Source of the DNA: Paracoccaceae bacterium
GTDB lineage: Bacteria; Pseudomonadota; Alphaproteobacteria; Rhodobacterales; Rhodobacteraceae
Reading direction: 5' to 3'
Assembly (NCBI GenBank): GCA_003511785.1
Contig: DOIS01000372.1
Location: 1-7,177, forward strand
DNA: 7,177 nucleotides
Both the position numbers and the translations under genes were made by a program. Positions 1 to 5,914 of the stretch are shown here, in pieces (the first letter of the stretch is position 1; every line of letters begins with the position of its first letter). The notes beneath the pieces were generated by a model. That model ran no database searches, had not been told where the DNA came from, and worked only from the letters and a program-made list of their open reading frames with translations.

Positions 1-1646
1 TGGGTATAGGCGTGCTGCGGGTTTTCGAACACCCGCGCACGCGACCCCATCTCGACGATGCGGCCCAGATACATCACGCCCACATGATGGCTGACCCGTT
101 CGACCACGGCCATGTCGTGGCTGATGAACAGATAGCTCAGCCCCAGGTCGGCCTGCAATTCCATCATCAGGTTGAGAACCTGCGCCTGAACGCTCACATC
201 CAGCGCGCTCACCGCCTCGTCGGCGACGATCAGCTTGGGGTTCAACGCAAGCGCGCGGGCGATGGCGATGCGCTGGCGCTGTCCGCCCGACATCTCGTGC
301 GGGTAGCGGCGCATGAAGCTGCGCGGCAGGTGCACCCGGTCGAAGAGATGCGCCACCCGGTCCTGCAATTCGCTGCCCCGGGCAATGCCGTAATTGCGCA
401 GCGGCTCGGCCACCTGCTCGAGCAACTGCATTTGCGGGTTCAGCGAGGCGAAGGGATCCTGGAAGATCATCTGCATGTCGAGCCGCGCCTTGCGCAGCCC
501 GGCCTGATCCAGCCCGATGATGTCCACCCCGCCCAGTTCGACCTGCCCCGAGAGCGGCTCGACCAGGCGCAGGATCGAGCGGCCCGCAGTGGACTTGCCG
601 CAGCCCGACTCGCCCACCAGGCTCAGCGTCTGGCCGCGGTTGATGTCAAAGGAGACGTCCTCGACCGCATGGACATTGGCCACCGTGCGCCGCAACAGGC
701 CGCCCTTGACCGGAAAGCGCGTGGTCAGGTTGCGCACCCGCAAGAGCCGCTCGTCGGTGCCGGGGATCGGGGCGATGTTCTGGCCCTCGACGCCCATGAG
801 CTTCATCGGCTCGGGCGCGGCCTTGCCGCGCATCTCGCCCAGCTTCGGCACCGCGGCGAGAAGCGCCTTGGTGTAATCGGCCTGCGGGTTCTCGAAGATC
901 TCCTCGACAGTGCCCTCCTCGACCTTGTTGCCGCGATACATCACCACGACCCGGTCGGCCATCTGCGCCACCACCGCCATGTCGTGGGTGATGAACATCA
1001 CCGCGGTGCCGGTCTCGCGCTTGAGCCGGTCCATCAGGGCCAGGATCTCGGCCTGGATGGTGACGTCGAGCGCGGTTGTGGGCTCGTCGGCGATCAGCAG
1101 GCGCGGCTCGCAGGCCATGGCCATGGCGATCACCACGCGCTGGCGCATGCCACCGGACAGCTCGTGCGGATACTGGTGCAGCCGGCGCTCGGGCTCCGGA
1201 ATGCGCACCTGGCGCAAGAGTTCCAACGCGCGTTTCTCGGCGGTGTCCCGGCTCATCCCCTTGTGCACGCGCAGCCCCTCGGTCAGCTGTCGGCCCACGG
1301 TGAACACCGGGTTGAGCGCGGTCATCGGCTCCTGGAAGATCATGCCGATCTCGTTGCCGCGGATCTTCCTCATCAGGTCCTGGTCGGCCCCGGCCAGGTC
1401 GATCTCGCCGCCCTCGCGGCGGTCGAAGAGCAGCCGGCCGCCGACGATCTCGCCACCGCCGAACTCCACCAGGCGCATCAGCGACAGCGACGAGACGGAC
1501 TTGCCCGACCCGGATTCGCCCACGATGCAGACGGTCTCGCCGGGGCTGACCCGGAACGAGACGTTCTCGACCCCCACGACCGGGCCGTCCTTGGTCTGGA
1601 ACTCGACCCGAAGCTCCCTGATTTCGGCAATCGCCTTGTCCAGCAC
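1..1646 (-). CDS. Fused dual-domain ABC transporter ATP-binding protein (Opp/Dpp class), C-terminus cut by window edge
   Basis: Cytoplasmic ATPase that would power the importer encoded divergently next to it. 548 residues are visible, containing two complete nucleotide-binding domains, equivalent to DppD and DppF joined in one chain as in GsiA-type proteins. Domain 1 has Walker A GESGSGKS (residues 43-50), a Q-loop in MIFQEP, signature LSGGMRQR (163-170), Walker B with DEPTTALD (187-194) and the switch His in FITHD. Domain 2 has Walker A GESGCGKST (345-353), MIFQDPFASLNP, signature MSGGQRQR (452-459), Walker B with DEAVSALD (476-483; Ala where Pro is commoner, catalytic Glu kept) and FISHD. 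A roughly 50-residue linker around 265-310 joins them. The visible end, FENPQHAYT, is where the oligopeptide-type C-terminal extension begins, so probably about 50 or more residues are missing. The GTG start at 1646 is chosen because AGGAGG lies 6 bases upstream and the next codons begin domain 1 directly. Confidence 0.95.
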   Translation of the reverse strand, partial: MLDKAIAEIRELRVEFQTKDGPVVGVENVSFRVSPGETVCIVGESGSGKSVSSLSLMRLVEFGGGEIVGGRLLFDRREGGEIDLAGADQDLMRKIRGNEIGMIFQEPMTALNPVFTVGRQLTEGLRVHKGMSRDTAEKRALELLRQVRIPEPERRLHQYPHELSGGMRQRVVIAMAMACEPRLLIADEPTTALDVTIQAEILALMDRLKRETGTAVMFITHDMAVVAQMADRVVVMYRGNKVEEGTVEEIFENPQADYTKALLAAVPKLGEMRGKAAPEPMKLMGVEGQNIAPIPGTDERLLRVRNLTTRFPVKGGLLRRTVANVHAVEDVSFDINRGQTLSLVGESGCGKSTAGRSILRLVEPLSGQVELGGVDIIGLDQAGLRKARLDMQMIFQDPFASLNPQMQLLEQVAEPLRNYGIARGSELQDRVAHLFDRVHLPRSFMRRYPHEMSGGQRQRIAIARALALNPKLIVADEAVSALDVSVQAQVLNLMMELQADLGLSYLFISHDMAVVERVSHHVGVMYLGRIVEMGSRARVFENPQHAYT

Positions 1647-1652
1647 CTGCGC

Positions 1653-1658
1653 CCTCCT
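1653..1658 (-). promoter_or_regulatory. Shine-Dalgarno site fixing the GTG start of the ATPase gene
   Basis: On the minus strand this reads AGGAGG, a perfect anti-16S match, 6 bases before the GTG at 1646-1644. There is no ATG at a sensible distance, so this site decides the start codon. Confidence 0.85.
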
Positions 1659-1734
1659 GACATCCAAGTGTCGAAAGCTAAGGCGGGGATCGTGCGGCTG
1701 TAAAGGGGCGGAGGGATTTTCCCCGACGGCGGGC

Positions 1735-1749
1735 TTGCATTTTTTGCAA
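1735..1749. promoter_or_regulatory. Candidate operator palindrome TTGCA-N5-TGCAA
   Basis: A perfect 5-base inverted repeat, TTGCA TTTTT TGCAA, lies near the middle of the divergent gap, where a shared regulator could act on both units. The half-sites are short and no specific regulator family is recognised, so function is a guess. Confidence 0.25.
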
Positions 1750-1862
1750 AGTCTGTTTCGATACCCCCATCGGTTGTTCGGGGGGATGTTCGACCGGAAA
1801 CGACGCGCACAGAAAAAAGCGCAGCCTTTTCGGCAACTTGCCCTCGGGGAAACGCGACAGCA

Positions 1863-1880
1863 GCCCGCGTTCGCGCGGGC
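1863..1880 (+). other. Stem-loop in the 5' leader of the binding-protein gene
   Basis: GCCCGCG (1863-1869) and CGCGGGC (1874-1880) are perfect inverted repeats around a TTCG tetraloop. The hairpin ends 28 bases before the Shine-Dalgarno site of the binding-protein gene, so it would sit in its mRNA leader. There is no T-tract, so it is not an intrinsic terminator. It could protect the 5' end of the mRNA or space the leader; this is inference. Confidence 0.5.
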
Positions 1881-1908
1881 GAAGACCAGGCGCGCAGGCG
1901 TCCAACAT

Positions 1909-1912
1909 GGAG
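1909..1912 (+). promoter_or_regulatory. Shine-Dalgarno site of the binding-protein gene
   Basis: GGAG lies 6 bases before ATG 1919 and favours it over the in-frame ATG at 1907, which has only a weak AGG upstream. ATG 1919 also opens directly into a textbook signal peptide (MKIKALVL). Confidence 0.7.
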
Positions 1913-1918
1913 TGTAAC

Positions 1919-3622
1919 ATGAAGATCAAAGCCCTGGTGCTCGGCGCGGTGGCCGGGCTGGCGCTGGCCCCGGCCGCCTTTGCCGAGCGTGGCTCGGATG
2001 GCCAGGTCAACATCATCTACTGGCAGGCCCCGTCGATCCTGAACCCGTTCCTTTCGGGCGGGACCAAGGACGTCGAAGCCTCCTCGATGATCATCGAGCC
2101 GCTGGCCCGCTACAACGAAGAGGGCAAGATCGTGCCCTGGCTGGTGGAAGAGGTGCCCACCGTCGAGAATGGCGGCGTGAGCGAGGACCTGACCCAGATC
2201 ACCTGGAAGATCACTCCGGGCATCACCTGGTCGGACGGCACGCCCTTCACCTCGGAGGACGTGAAGTTCACCTATGAGTATTGCACCCATCCCGAGGGCG
2301 GCTGCGCGCAGGTGACCAAGTTCGAGGGCGTCGAGAGCGTCGAGACCCCGGACGAGCACACCGTCGTCGTGACCTTCGACGAGCCCAAGCCCTTCCCCTA
2401 CGGGCCCTTCGTCGGCGGCGAGAGCCCGATCATCCAGGCCGCGCAGTTCGCGGACTGCCTGGGTGCCAAGGCCCCGGAATGCACCGAGGCCAACTTCAAC
2501 CCGATCGGCACCGGCCCGTTCAAGGTGGTCGAGTTCCGCCCCAACGACGTCATCACCATGGAGGCGAACGAGAATTTCCGCGACCCGGCCAAGCCGGCCT
2601 TCGCCAGCGTGACCTTCAAGGGCGGCGGCGATGCGACGGCTGCGGGCCGCGCGGTGATGGAGACGGGCGAGTTCGACTATGCCTGGAACCTGCAACTGGC
2701 GCCCGAGGTGCTCGCGCAGATGGAAGAAGGCGGCAAGGGCGTGGCCGTGGCCGGCTTCGGCCCGCTGGTCGAGCGGTTGATGCTCAACAACACCAACCCC
2801 GACCCGTCGCTGGGCCCCGACGAGCGCTCGGTCGTGCGCCCGCATCCCTTCCTGAGCGATCCGGCGGTCTATCGGGCCATGTCGATGGCGATCGACCGGC
2901 CGCTTCTGGTGGAAATCGGCTATGGCAAGGCCGGCAAGGTGACCTGCAACTGGGTGCCCGCGCCGGAAGTCTATGCCGCAGATATCGAGGGCTGCGAGAC
3001 GCAGGACATCGAGGGCGCCAAGGCGCTGCTGGATGAGGCCGGCATCACCGACACCGACGGCGACGGCATCCGCGAGAAGGACGGCGTGCCGCTCAAGGTG
3101 GTCTACCAGACCTCGACCAACGCCGTGCGCCAGGACTTCCAGGCGCTGATCAAGCAGTGGTGGAGCGAGATCGGCATCGAGACCGAGCTGCGCAACATCA
3201 ACGCCTCGGTGTTCTTCGGCGGCGATCCGGGCAGCCCGGACACGTTCCAGAAGTTCTATGCCGATGTCCAGATGTATGCCAACACCTTCAACGGCACCGA
3301 CCCGCAGAGCTATTTCGGCAACGGGCTCTGCGACAAGGCCCCGCGTCCCGAGACGCAGTGGCAGGGCGAGAACATCTCGCGCTTCTGCTCGGAGGAATAT
3401 GACGCGCTGCACCGCACGCTGACCCAGACCGCCGATGCCGACAAGCGCGCCGAGATCGGCCAGCAGCTCAACCGCATGATGTTCGAGCGCGGCGGGATGA
3501 TCCCGCTGGTGCATCGCGGCCGCCTGTCGGCGCATTCCAACACGCTGGGCGGCGTCGTCCTGAACGTGTGGGACAGCGAGCTGTGGAACGTCGCGGACTG
3601 GTATCGCAAGGAAGGGTCGTGA
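1919..3622 (+). CDS. Periplasmic ABC substrate-binding protein, family 5 (SBP_bac_5, peptide-type)
   Basis: Captures the substrate in the periplasm and delivers it to the two permeases encoded downstream. The product is 567 residues, normal for the family. Residues 1-22 form a Sec signal peptide (Lys-containing n-region, hydrophobic core, AFA cleavage site before Glu23) with no lipobox Cys, so it should be soluble. The family signature is at about 94-115 (ITWKI..., then WSDGTPFTSEDV at 104-115). A DTDGDG loop at 378-383, continuing IREKDG, resembles a calcium-binding loop and is common in this family. The mature protein has eight cysteines that fall into four close pairs (122/129, 180/188, 343/359, 471/490), suggesting disulfides. 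The C-terminal part (IPLVHRGRLSAHS) also fits the family. Substrate is not predictable; dipeptides or oligopeptides are the default, other family-5 ligands are possible. First gene of the plus-strand operon. Confidence 0.95.
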   Translation: MKIKALVLGAVAGLALAPAAFAERGSDGQVNIIYWQAPSILNPFLSGGTKDVEASSMIIEPLARYNEEGKIVPWLVEEVPTVENGGVSEDLTQITWKITPGITWSDGTPFTSEDVKFTYEYCTHPEGGCAQVTKFEGVESVETPDEHTVVVTFDEPKPFPYGPFVGGESPIIQAAQFADCLGAKAPECTEANFNPIGTGPFKVVEFRPNDVITMEANENFRDPAKPAFASVTFKGGGDATAAGRAVMETGEFDYAWNLQLAPEVLAQMEEGGKGVAVAGFGPLVERLMLNNTNPDPSLGPDERSVVRPHPFLSDPAVYRAMSMAIDRPLLVEIGYGKAGKVTCNWVPAPEVYAADIEGCETQDIEGAKALLDEAGITDTDGDGIREKDGVPLKVVYQTSTNAVRQDFQALIKQWWSEIGIETELRNINASVFFGGDPGSPDTFQKFYADVQMYANTFNGTDPQSYFGNGLCDKAPRPETQWQGENISRFCSEEYDALHRTLTQTADADKRAEIGQQLNRMMFERGGMIPLVHRGRLSAHSNTLGGVVLNVWDSELWNVADWYRKEGS

Positions 3623-3648
3623 CCCGACCCTGACCCCCGCGTGACGCG

Positions 3649-3685
3649 CCCCCGCCCCGGCCTGCCTTGCCGGGGCGGGGGTTTT
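3649..3685 (+). terminator. Strong stem-loop with T-tract between binding-protein and permease genes
   Basis: A perfect 12-bp GC-only stem, 3649-3660 paired with 3670-3681, encloses a 9-base loop and is followed directly by TTTTC (3682-3686). It has the form of a Rho-independent terminator but lies inside an apparent operon, 26 bases after the binding-protein stop and 36 bases before the permease start. In comparable import operons such a hairpin causes partial termination or protects the upstream mRNA from 3' decay, giving more binding protein than membrane subunits. That role here is inferred from position. Confidence 0.85.
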
Positions 3686-3717
3686 CTCAAGACCGACCGG
3701 CAAAAGGCGCCCCCTGA

Positions 3718-4725
3718 ATGCTGACTTTCACGATCCGCCGCCTGATCCTGGCCGTTCCCACCCTGCTGTTCATCTCGCTGATGATCTTCTTGCTGCTGGA
3801 GCTCGCGCCGGGCGATCCCATGGCGCAGGTGCCGCTCACCGTGCCGGCCGAGGTCAAGGAGCAGATGCGCCAGGCCCTGGGCCTGGGCGAGCCCATGCAT
3901 GTGCGGTTCTGGAAATGGATCGTGCAGTTCTTCTGGATCGAGCCGCAGGTGCTGATCGACTCGATGTTCGGAACGTCTTTCTCCGAGGGCGATCTGCGGG
4001 TGATCTCCTGGCAGACCCGCTCGCCGGTGATGGACATCGTGGTGCAGCGCATCCCGCAGACCCTGTGGGTGGTGGGCACCGCCTATGTCGTGGCGATCCT
4101 GATCGCCCTGCCCATCGGGATCTACTCGGCCTATCGGCAGTATTCCTGGTTCGACCAGGCCGGCACCTTCGTGTCGATGGTGGGCTTCTCGGTCCCGCCC
4201 TTCTTCTCGGGCGTGCTGGTAATCGTGATCTTCTCGGTCAACCTGGGCTGGTTCCCGTCGATCTACGACACCACGCACCGGGTCTCCGACTGGGACAGTT
4301 TCGTGGTCCAGCTCCAGCAGATGATCATGCCGGTGATGGTGCTGGCGCTTCAGATCACCGCGCAGCTGTCGCGCTTCATGCGTGCCTCGATGCTGGACAA
4401 TCTCAACCAGGACTACGTGCGCACCGCCCGCGCCAAGGGGCTCAGCGAATACACCGTGGTGATGATCCACGTGCTGCGCAACTCGATGATCCCGGTGGTC
4501 ACGGTGATCGCGCTCGGCATCCCTGCGATCTTCGGCGGCGCCATCATCACCGAACAGGTGTTCAAGGTGAACGGGATCGGCCAGCTTCTGATCACCGCGA
4601 TACAGGCCAACGACCTGCCCATGGTGCAGACGCTGACCTTCATCTTCGCCGTGCTGATCGTGCTCTTCAACCTGATCGCCGACGTGCTCTACGGCATTCT
4701 CGACCCAAGGATCCGCTATGACTGA
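3718..4725 (+). CDS. ABC transporter permease, DppB/OppB family
   Basis: Inner-membrane subunit forming half of the translocation channel. It has 335 residues, usual for DppB-type proteins. The N-terminus (FTIRRLILAVPTLLFISLMIFLLLELAPGDP) is the typical first helix plus the PGDP motif. A periplasmic segment follows (about 35-110). The permease domain has helices near 115-137, 150-178, 202-222, 257-282 and 305-326. The EAA-type cytoplasmic loop that docks on the ATPase runs from DYVRTARAKGLSEYTVV (232 onward, conserved Gly241) to NSMIP. The protein ends with the family's ILDPRIRYD. AAGG lies 10 bases before the ATG, somewhat long spacing, just after the internal stem-loop. The 3' end overlaps the next gene by 8 bases. 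Confidence 0.95.
   Translation: MLTFTIRRLILAVPTLLFISLMIFLLLELAPGDPMAQVPLTVPAEVKEQMRQALGLGEPMHVRFWKWIVQFFWIEPQVLIDSMFGTSFSEGDLRVISWQTRSPVMDIVVQRIPQTLWVVGTAYVVAILIALPIGIYSAYRQYSWFDQAGTFVSMVGFSVPPFFSGVLVIVIFSVNLGWFPSIYDTTHRVSDWDSFVVQLQQMIMPVMVLALQITAQLSRFMRASMLDNLNQDYVRTARAKGLSEYTVVMIHVLRNSMIPVVTVIALGIPAIFGGAIITEQVFKVNGIGQLLITAIQANDLPMVQTLTFIFAVLIVLFNLIADVLYGILDPRIRYD
4707..4711 (+). promoter_or_regulatory. Shine-Dalgarno site of the second permease gene, inside the first
   Basis: AAGGA lies 6 bases before ATG 4718, within the last codons of the upstream permease gene. With the 8-base overlap (ATGACTGA carries both start and stop) this indicates translational coupling of the two permeases, which are needed 1:1. 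Confidence 0.7.
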
Positions 4726-5692
4726 CCGCGACCGCCTCGTTCCCGACGAAGGGCTCGCGCCCGGCTCGACCGCGGTGCCGGCCGGCGCAGGCCCGCTCGA
4801 GGAATTCTCCGACCCGCCGCGCAGCCAGTGGCGCGATGTCTGGGACCAGTTCAAGACCCACAAGGGCGCGCTGATGGGCGGGCTGTTGTTCGTTACCATC
4901 GTGCTGGGGGTCTATATCGGCCCCTGGCTCTGGACCATCGACCCCACCCATATCGACATCCGCGCGCGCAACCAGGGCCCCAGCCTGACCCACCCGCTGG
5001 GCACCGACCAGCTGGGCCGGGACATGCTGGCGCGGATGATGGCGGGCGGGCGCACATCCGTCTCGGTGGGGATCACTGCGATGCTGCTGGCCTTGGGCCT
5101 GGGCTCATTCATCGGCGTGGTCGCGGGGTTCTATCGCCGGCTCGACGGGCCGCTGATGCGGCTCACCGACCTGTTCCTGGCGCTGCCGCTGCTGCCGCTC
5201 CTGCTGGTGATGATGCTCCTGTTCCGCGAGCCGCTGAACGCGGCCTTCGGGCCGGAACAGGGCATCTTCATCCTGATCGTCTGCGCGATCGGCGTGACCT
5301 CGTGGATGCCCACGGCGCGGATCGTGCGCGGCGACGTGCTGGCGCTCAAGGAGCGCGAGTTCGTGCTGGCCGCGCGCTCCATCGGCACCACCAACACCAA
5401 GCTCATCACCCGCCATATCCTGCCCAACGTGCTCAGCCCGATCATGGTCTCGGCAACGCTGGGCATCGCCACCGCGATCATCACCGAAAGCTCGCTCTCC
5501 TTCCTGGGCCTGGGCTTTCCGCCCGACTTCCCGACCTGGGGGCGGCTCTTGTTCGACGCCACGGACTACCTGCAGCAATACCCCGAGCGCGTGGTCTGGC
5601 CCGGGCTGGCGATCTCGCTCACGGTGCTGAGCGTCAACTATCTGGGCGACGGTCTGCGCGACGCGCTCGATCCGCGCATCCGGGGCCGCTAA
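4718..5692 (+). CDS. ABC transporter permease, DppC/OppC family
   Basis: Second channel subunit, pairing with the DppB-type permease. It has 324 residues. The N-terminal cytoplasmic tail (about 1-50) is hydrophilic and a little long; the first helix is at about 51-70. The OppC hallmark HPLGTDQLGRDMLARMMAGGRTS starts at residue 92. Further helices lie near 115-136, 151-170, 183-203, 237-262 and 289-311. The EAA loop is EFVLAARSIGTTNTKLITRHILPN (214-237) with conserved Gly223 and Ile-Leu-Pro at 234-236. ESSLSFLGLGFPPDFPTWG and the closing LGDGLRDALDPRIRGR are also family signatures. It is the last gene of the importer operon; no clear intrinsic terminator follows its TAA. Confidence 0.96.
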   Translation: MTDRDRLVPDEGLAPGSTAVPAGAGPLEEFSDPPRSQWRDVWDQFKTHKGALMGGLLFVTIVLGVYIGPWLWTIDPTHIDIRARNQGPSLTHPLGTDQLGRDMLARMMAGGRTSVSVGITAMLLALGLGSFIGVVAGFYRRLDGPLMRLTDLFLALPLLPLLLVMMLLFREPLNAAFGPEQGIFILIVCAIGVTSWMPTARIVRGDVLALKEREFVLAARSIGTTNTKLITRHILPNVLSPIMVSATLGIATAIITESSLSFLGLGFPPDFPTWGRLLFDATDYLQQYPERVVWPGLAISLTVLSVNYLGDGLRDALDPRIRGR

Positions 5693-5753
5693 GGCACGCG
5701 CGCGGGCGAGAAAAGGACGCGCCCCACCCCTGCCTCGCCGCGGACAGGGCGCA

Positions 5754-5835
5754 CGTTCCGGCCCGCTGGCACAAACGGGAGAGCGCTCCGCCCCCGCGCA
5801 ACGAGGAGGGAAACCGTTCCGGCAACCCCGCTGCC
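5754..5835 (+). repeat. Imperfect direct repeat, two copies 61 bases apart
   Basis: CGTTCCGGC occurs at 5754-5762 and again at 5815-5823. The first copy is followed at once by CCGCTGGC (5763-5770), the second by CCGCTGCC after five extra bases (5828-5835). Two ordered matching words in a 222-base region suggest partial duplication or a repeated structural element, though GC-rich sequence raises the chance level. Confidence 0.45.
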
Positions 5836-5851
5836 GCCGGGGAAGCCGGGG
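5836..5851 (+). repeat. Short direct repeat GCCGGGG x2
   Basis: GCCGGGG is present at 5836-5842 and 5845-5851, a 9-base period. Each copy can pair with the same upstream CCCCG, producing the alternative hairpins described for the leader. Confidence 0.5.
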
Positions 5852-5914
5852 CTTGTTTCACCGTCCGAACCGCTCCAATTGGGAAAACAGTCCATTTTGC
5901 CCGGGAGCAGCCCC

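Larger units (their letters stand above)
1647..1918. promoter_or_regulatory. Divergent intergenic region between the ATPase gene and the binding-protein operon
   Basis: This 272-base gap should hold both promoters and any shared operator. It is less GC-rich than the flanking genes around 1735-1760 and 1808-1832. For the minus-strand gene a weak candidate promoter is TTTACA (complement of 1699-1704) with a poor -10 about 18 bases further (complement of 1675-1680, TAGCTT). No convincing -35/-10 pair was found for the plus-strand operon. The gap also contains a short palindrome (1735-1749), two TGTTCG copies 12 bases apart (1775-1780 and 1787-1792), a CCCCC/GGGGG hairpin possibility (1764-1768 with 1780-1785) and a stem-loop just before the binding-protein gene. 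Promoter placement is inference. Confidence 0.5.
5693..5914 (+). promoter_or_regulatory. Gene-free leader region with competing GC-rich hairpins ahead of the yeeE/yedE-like pseudogene
   Basis: No credible gene lies in these 222 bases. Possible structures are GGCGAG/CTCGCC (5705-5710 with 5734-5739), GGAG-AGCG-CTCC (5778-5789), GGAA-ACCG-TTCC (5809-5820), and CCCCG (5826-5830), which can pair with CGGGG at either 5838-5842 or 5847-5851. These last two pairings exclude each other, as in a switch. The stretch 5806-5827 contains GAGGGA and, 9 bases on, GGCAACC, words also found in the SAM-I riboswitch core, but the spacing is too short and no closing P1 helix was found. A promoter for the downstream gene presumably lies here but is not identifiable. 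Assignment as a regulatory RNA is speculative. Confidence 0.35.

Noticed and set aside
12..1703. Long plus-strand open frame (563 codons) opposite the ATPase gene
   Set aside because: It is the antisense of a gene with full ABC ATPase motifs. Its product is His/Gln/Arg/Leu-rich low-complexity sequence of the kind GC-rich antisense frames give, with no recognisable domain.
1907..1921. Alternative upstream start ATG 1907 for the binding protein (MECNMKIK)
   Set aside because: Weak ribosome-binding site, and it would add a Cys and acidic residue before the signal peptide; ATG 1919 with GGAG fits better.
1478..3703. Minus-strand open frame of 741 codons covering the binding-protein gene and the divergent region
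   Set aside because: It runs antisense to the binding protein and through both starts of the divergent genes; composition is typical of a GC-skew shadow.
3310..4899. Minus-strand open frame of 529 codons opposite the permeases
   Set aside because: His/Asp/Arg-rich antisense translation with no domain; both permeases on the other strand have full family motifs.
5804..5810. AGGAGGG, a strong Shine-Dalgarno-like word in the leader
   Set aside because: No ATG, GTG or TTG lies at a usable distance downstream, so it does not start a leader peptide; it may be part of the RNA structure.
5771..5852. Cobalamin or glycine riboswitch, suggested by GGGAGAGC, GCCCCCGC and GGAGGGAAACC words
   Set aside because: The B12-box and the conserved core of the cobalamin class, and the CCGAAG core of the glycine class, are absent; the shared words are short and GC-rich.
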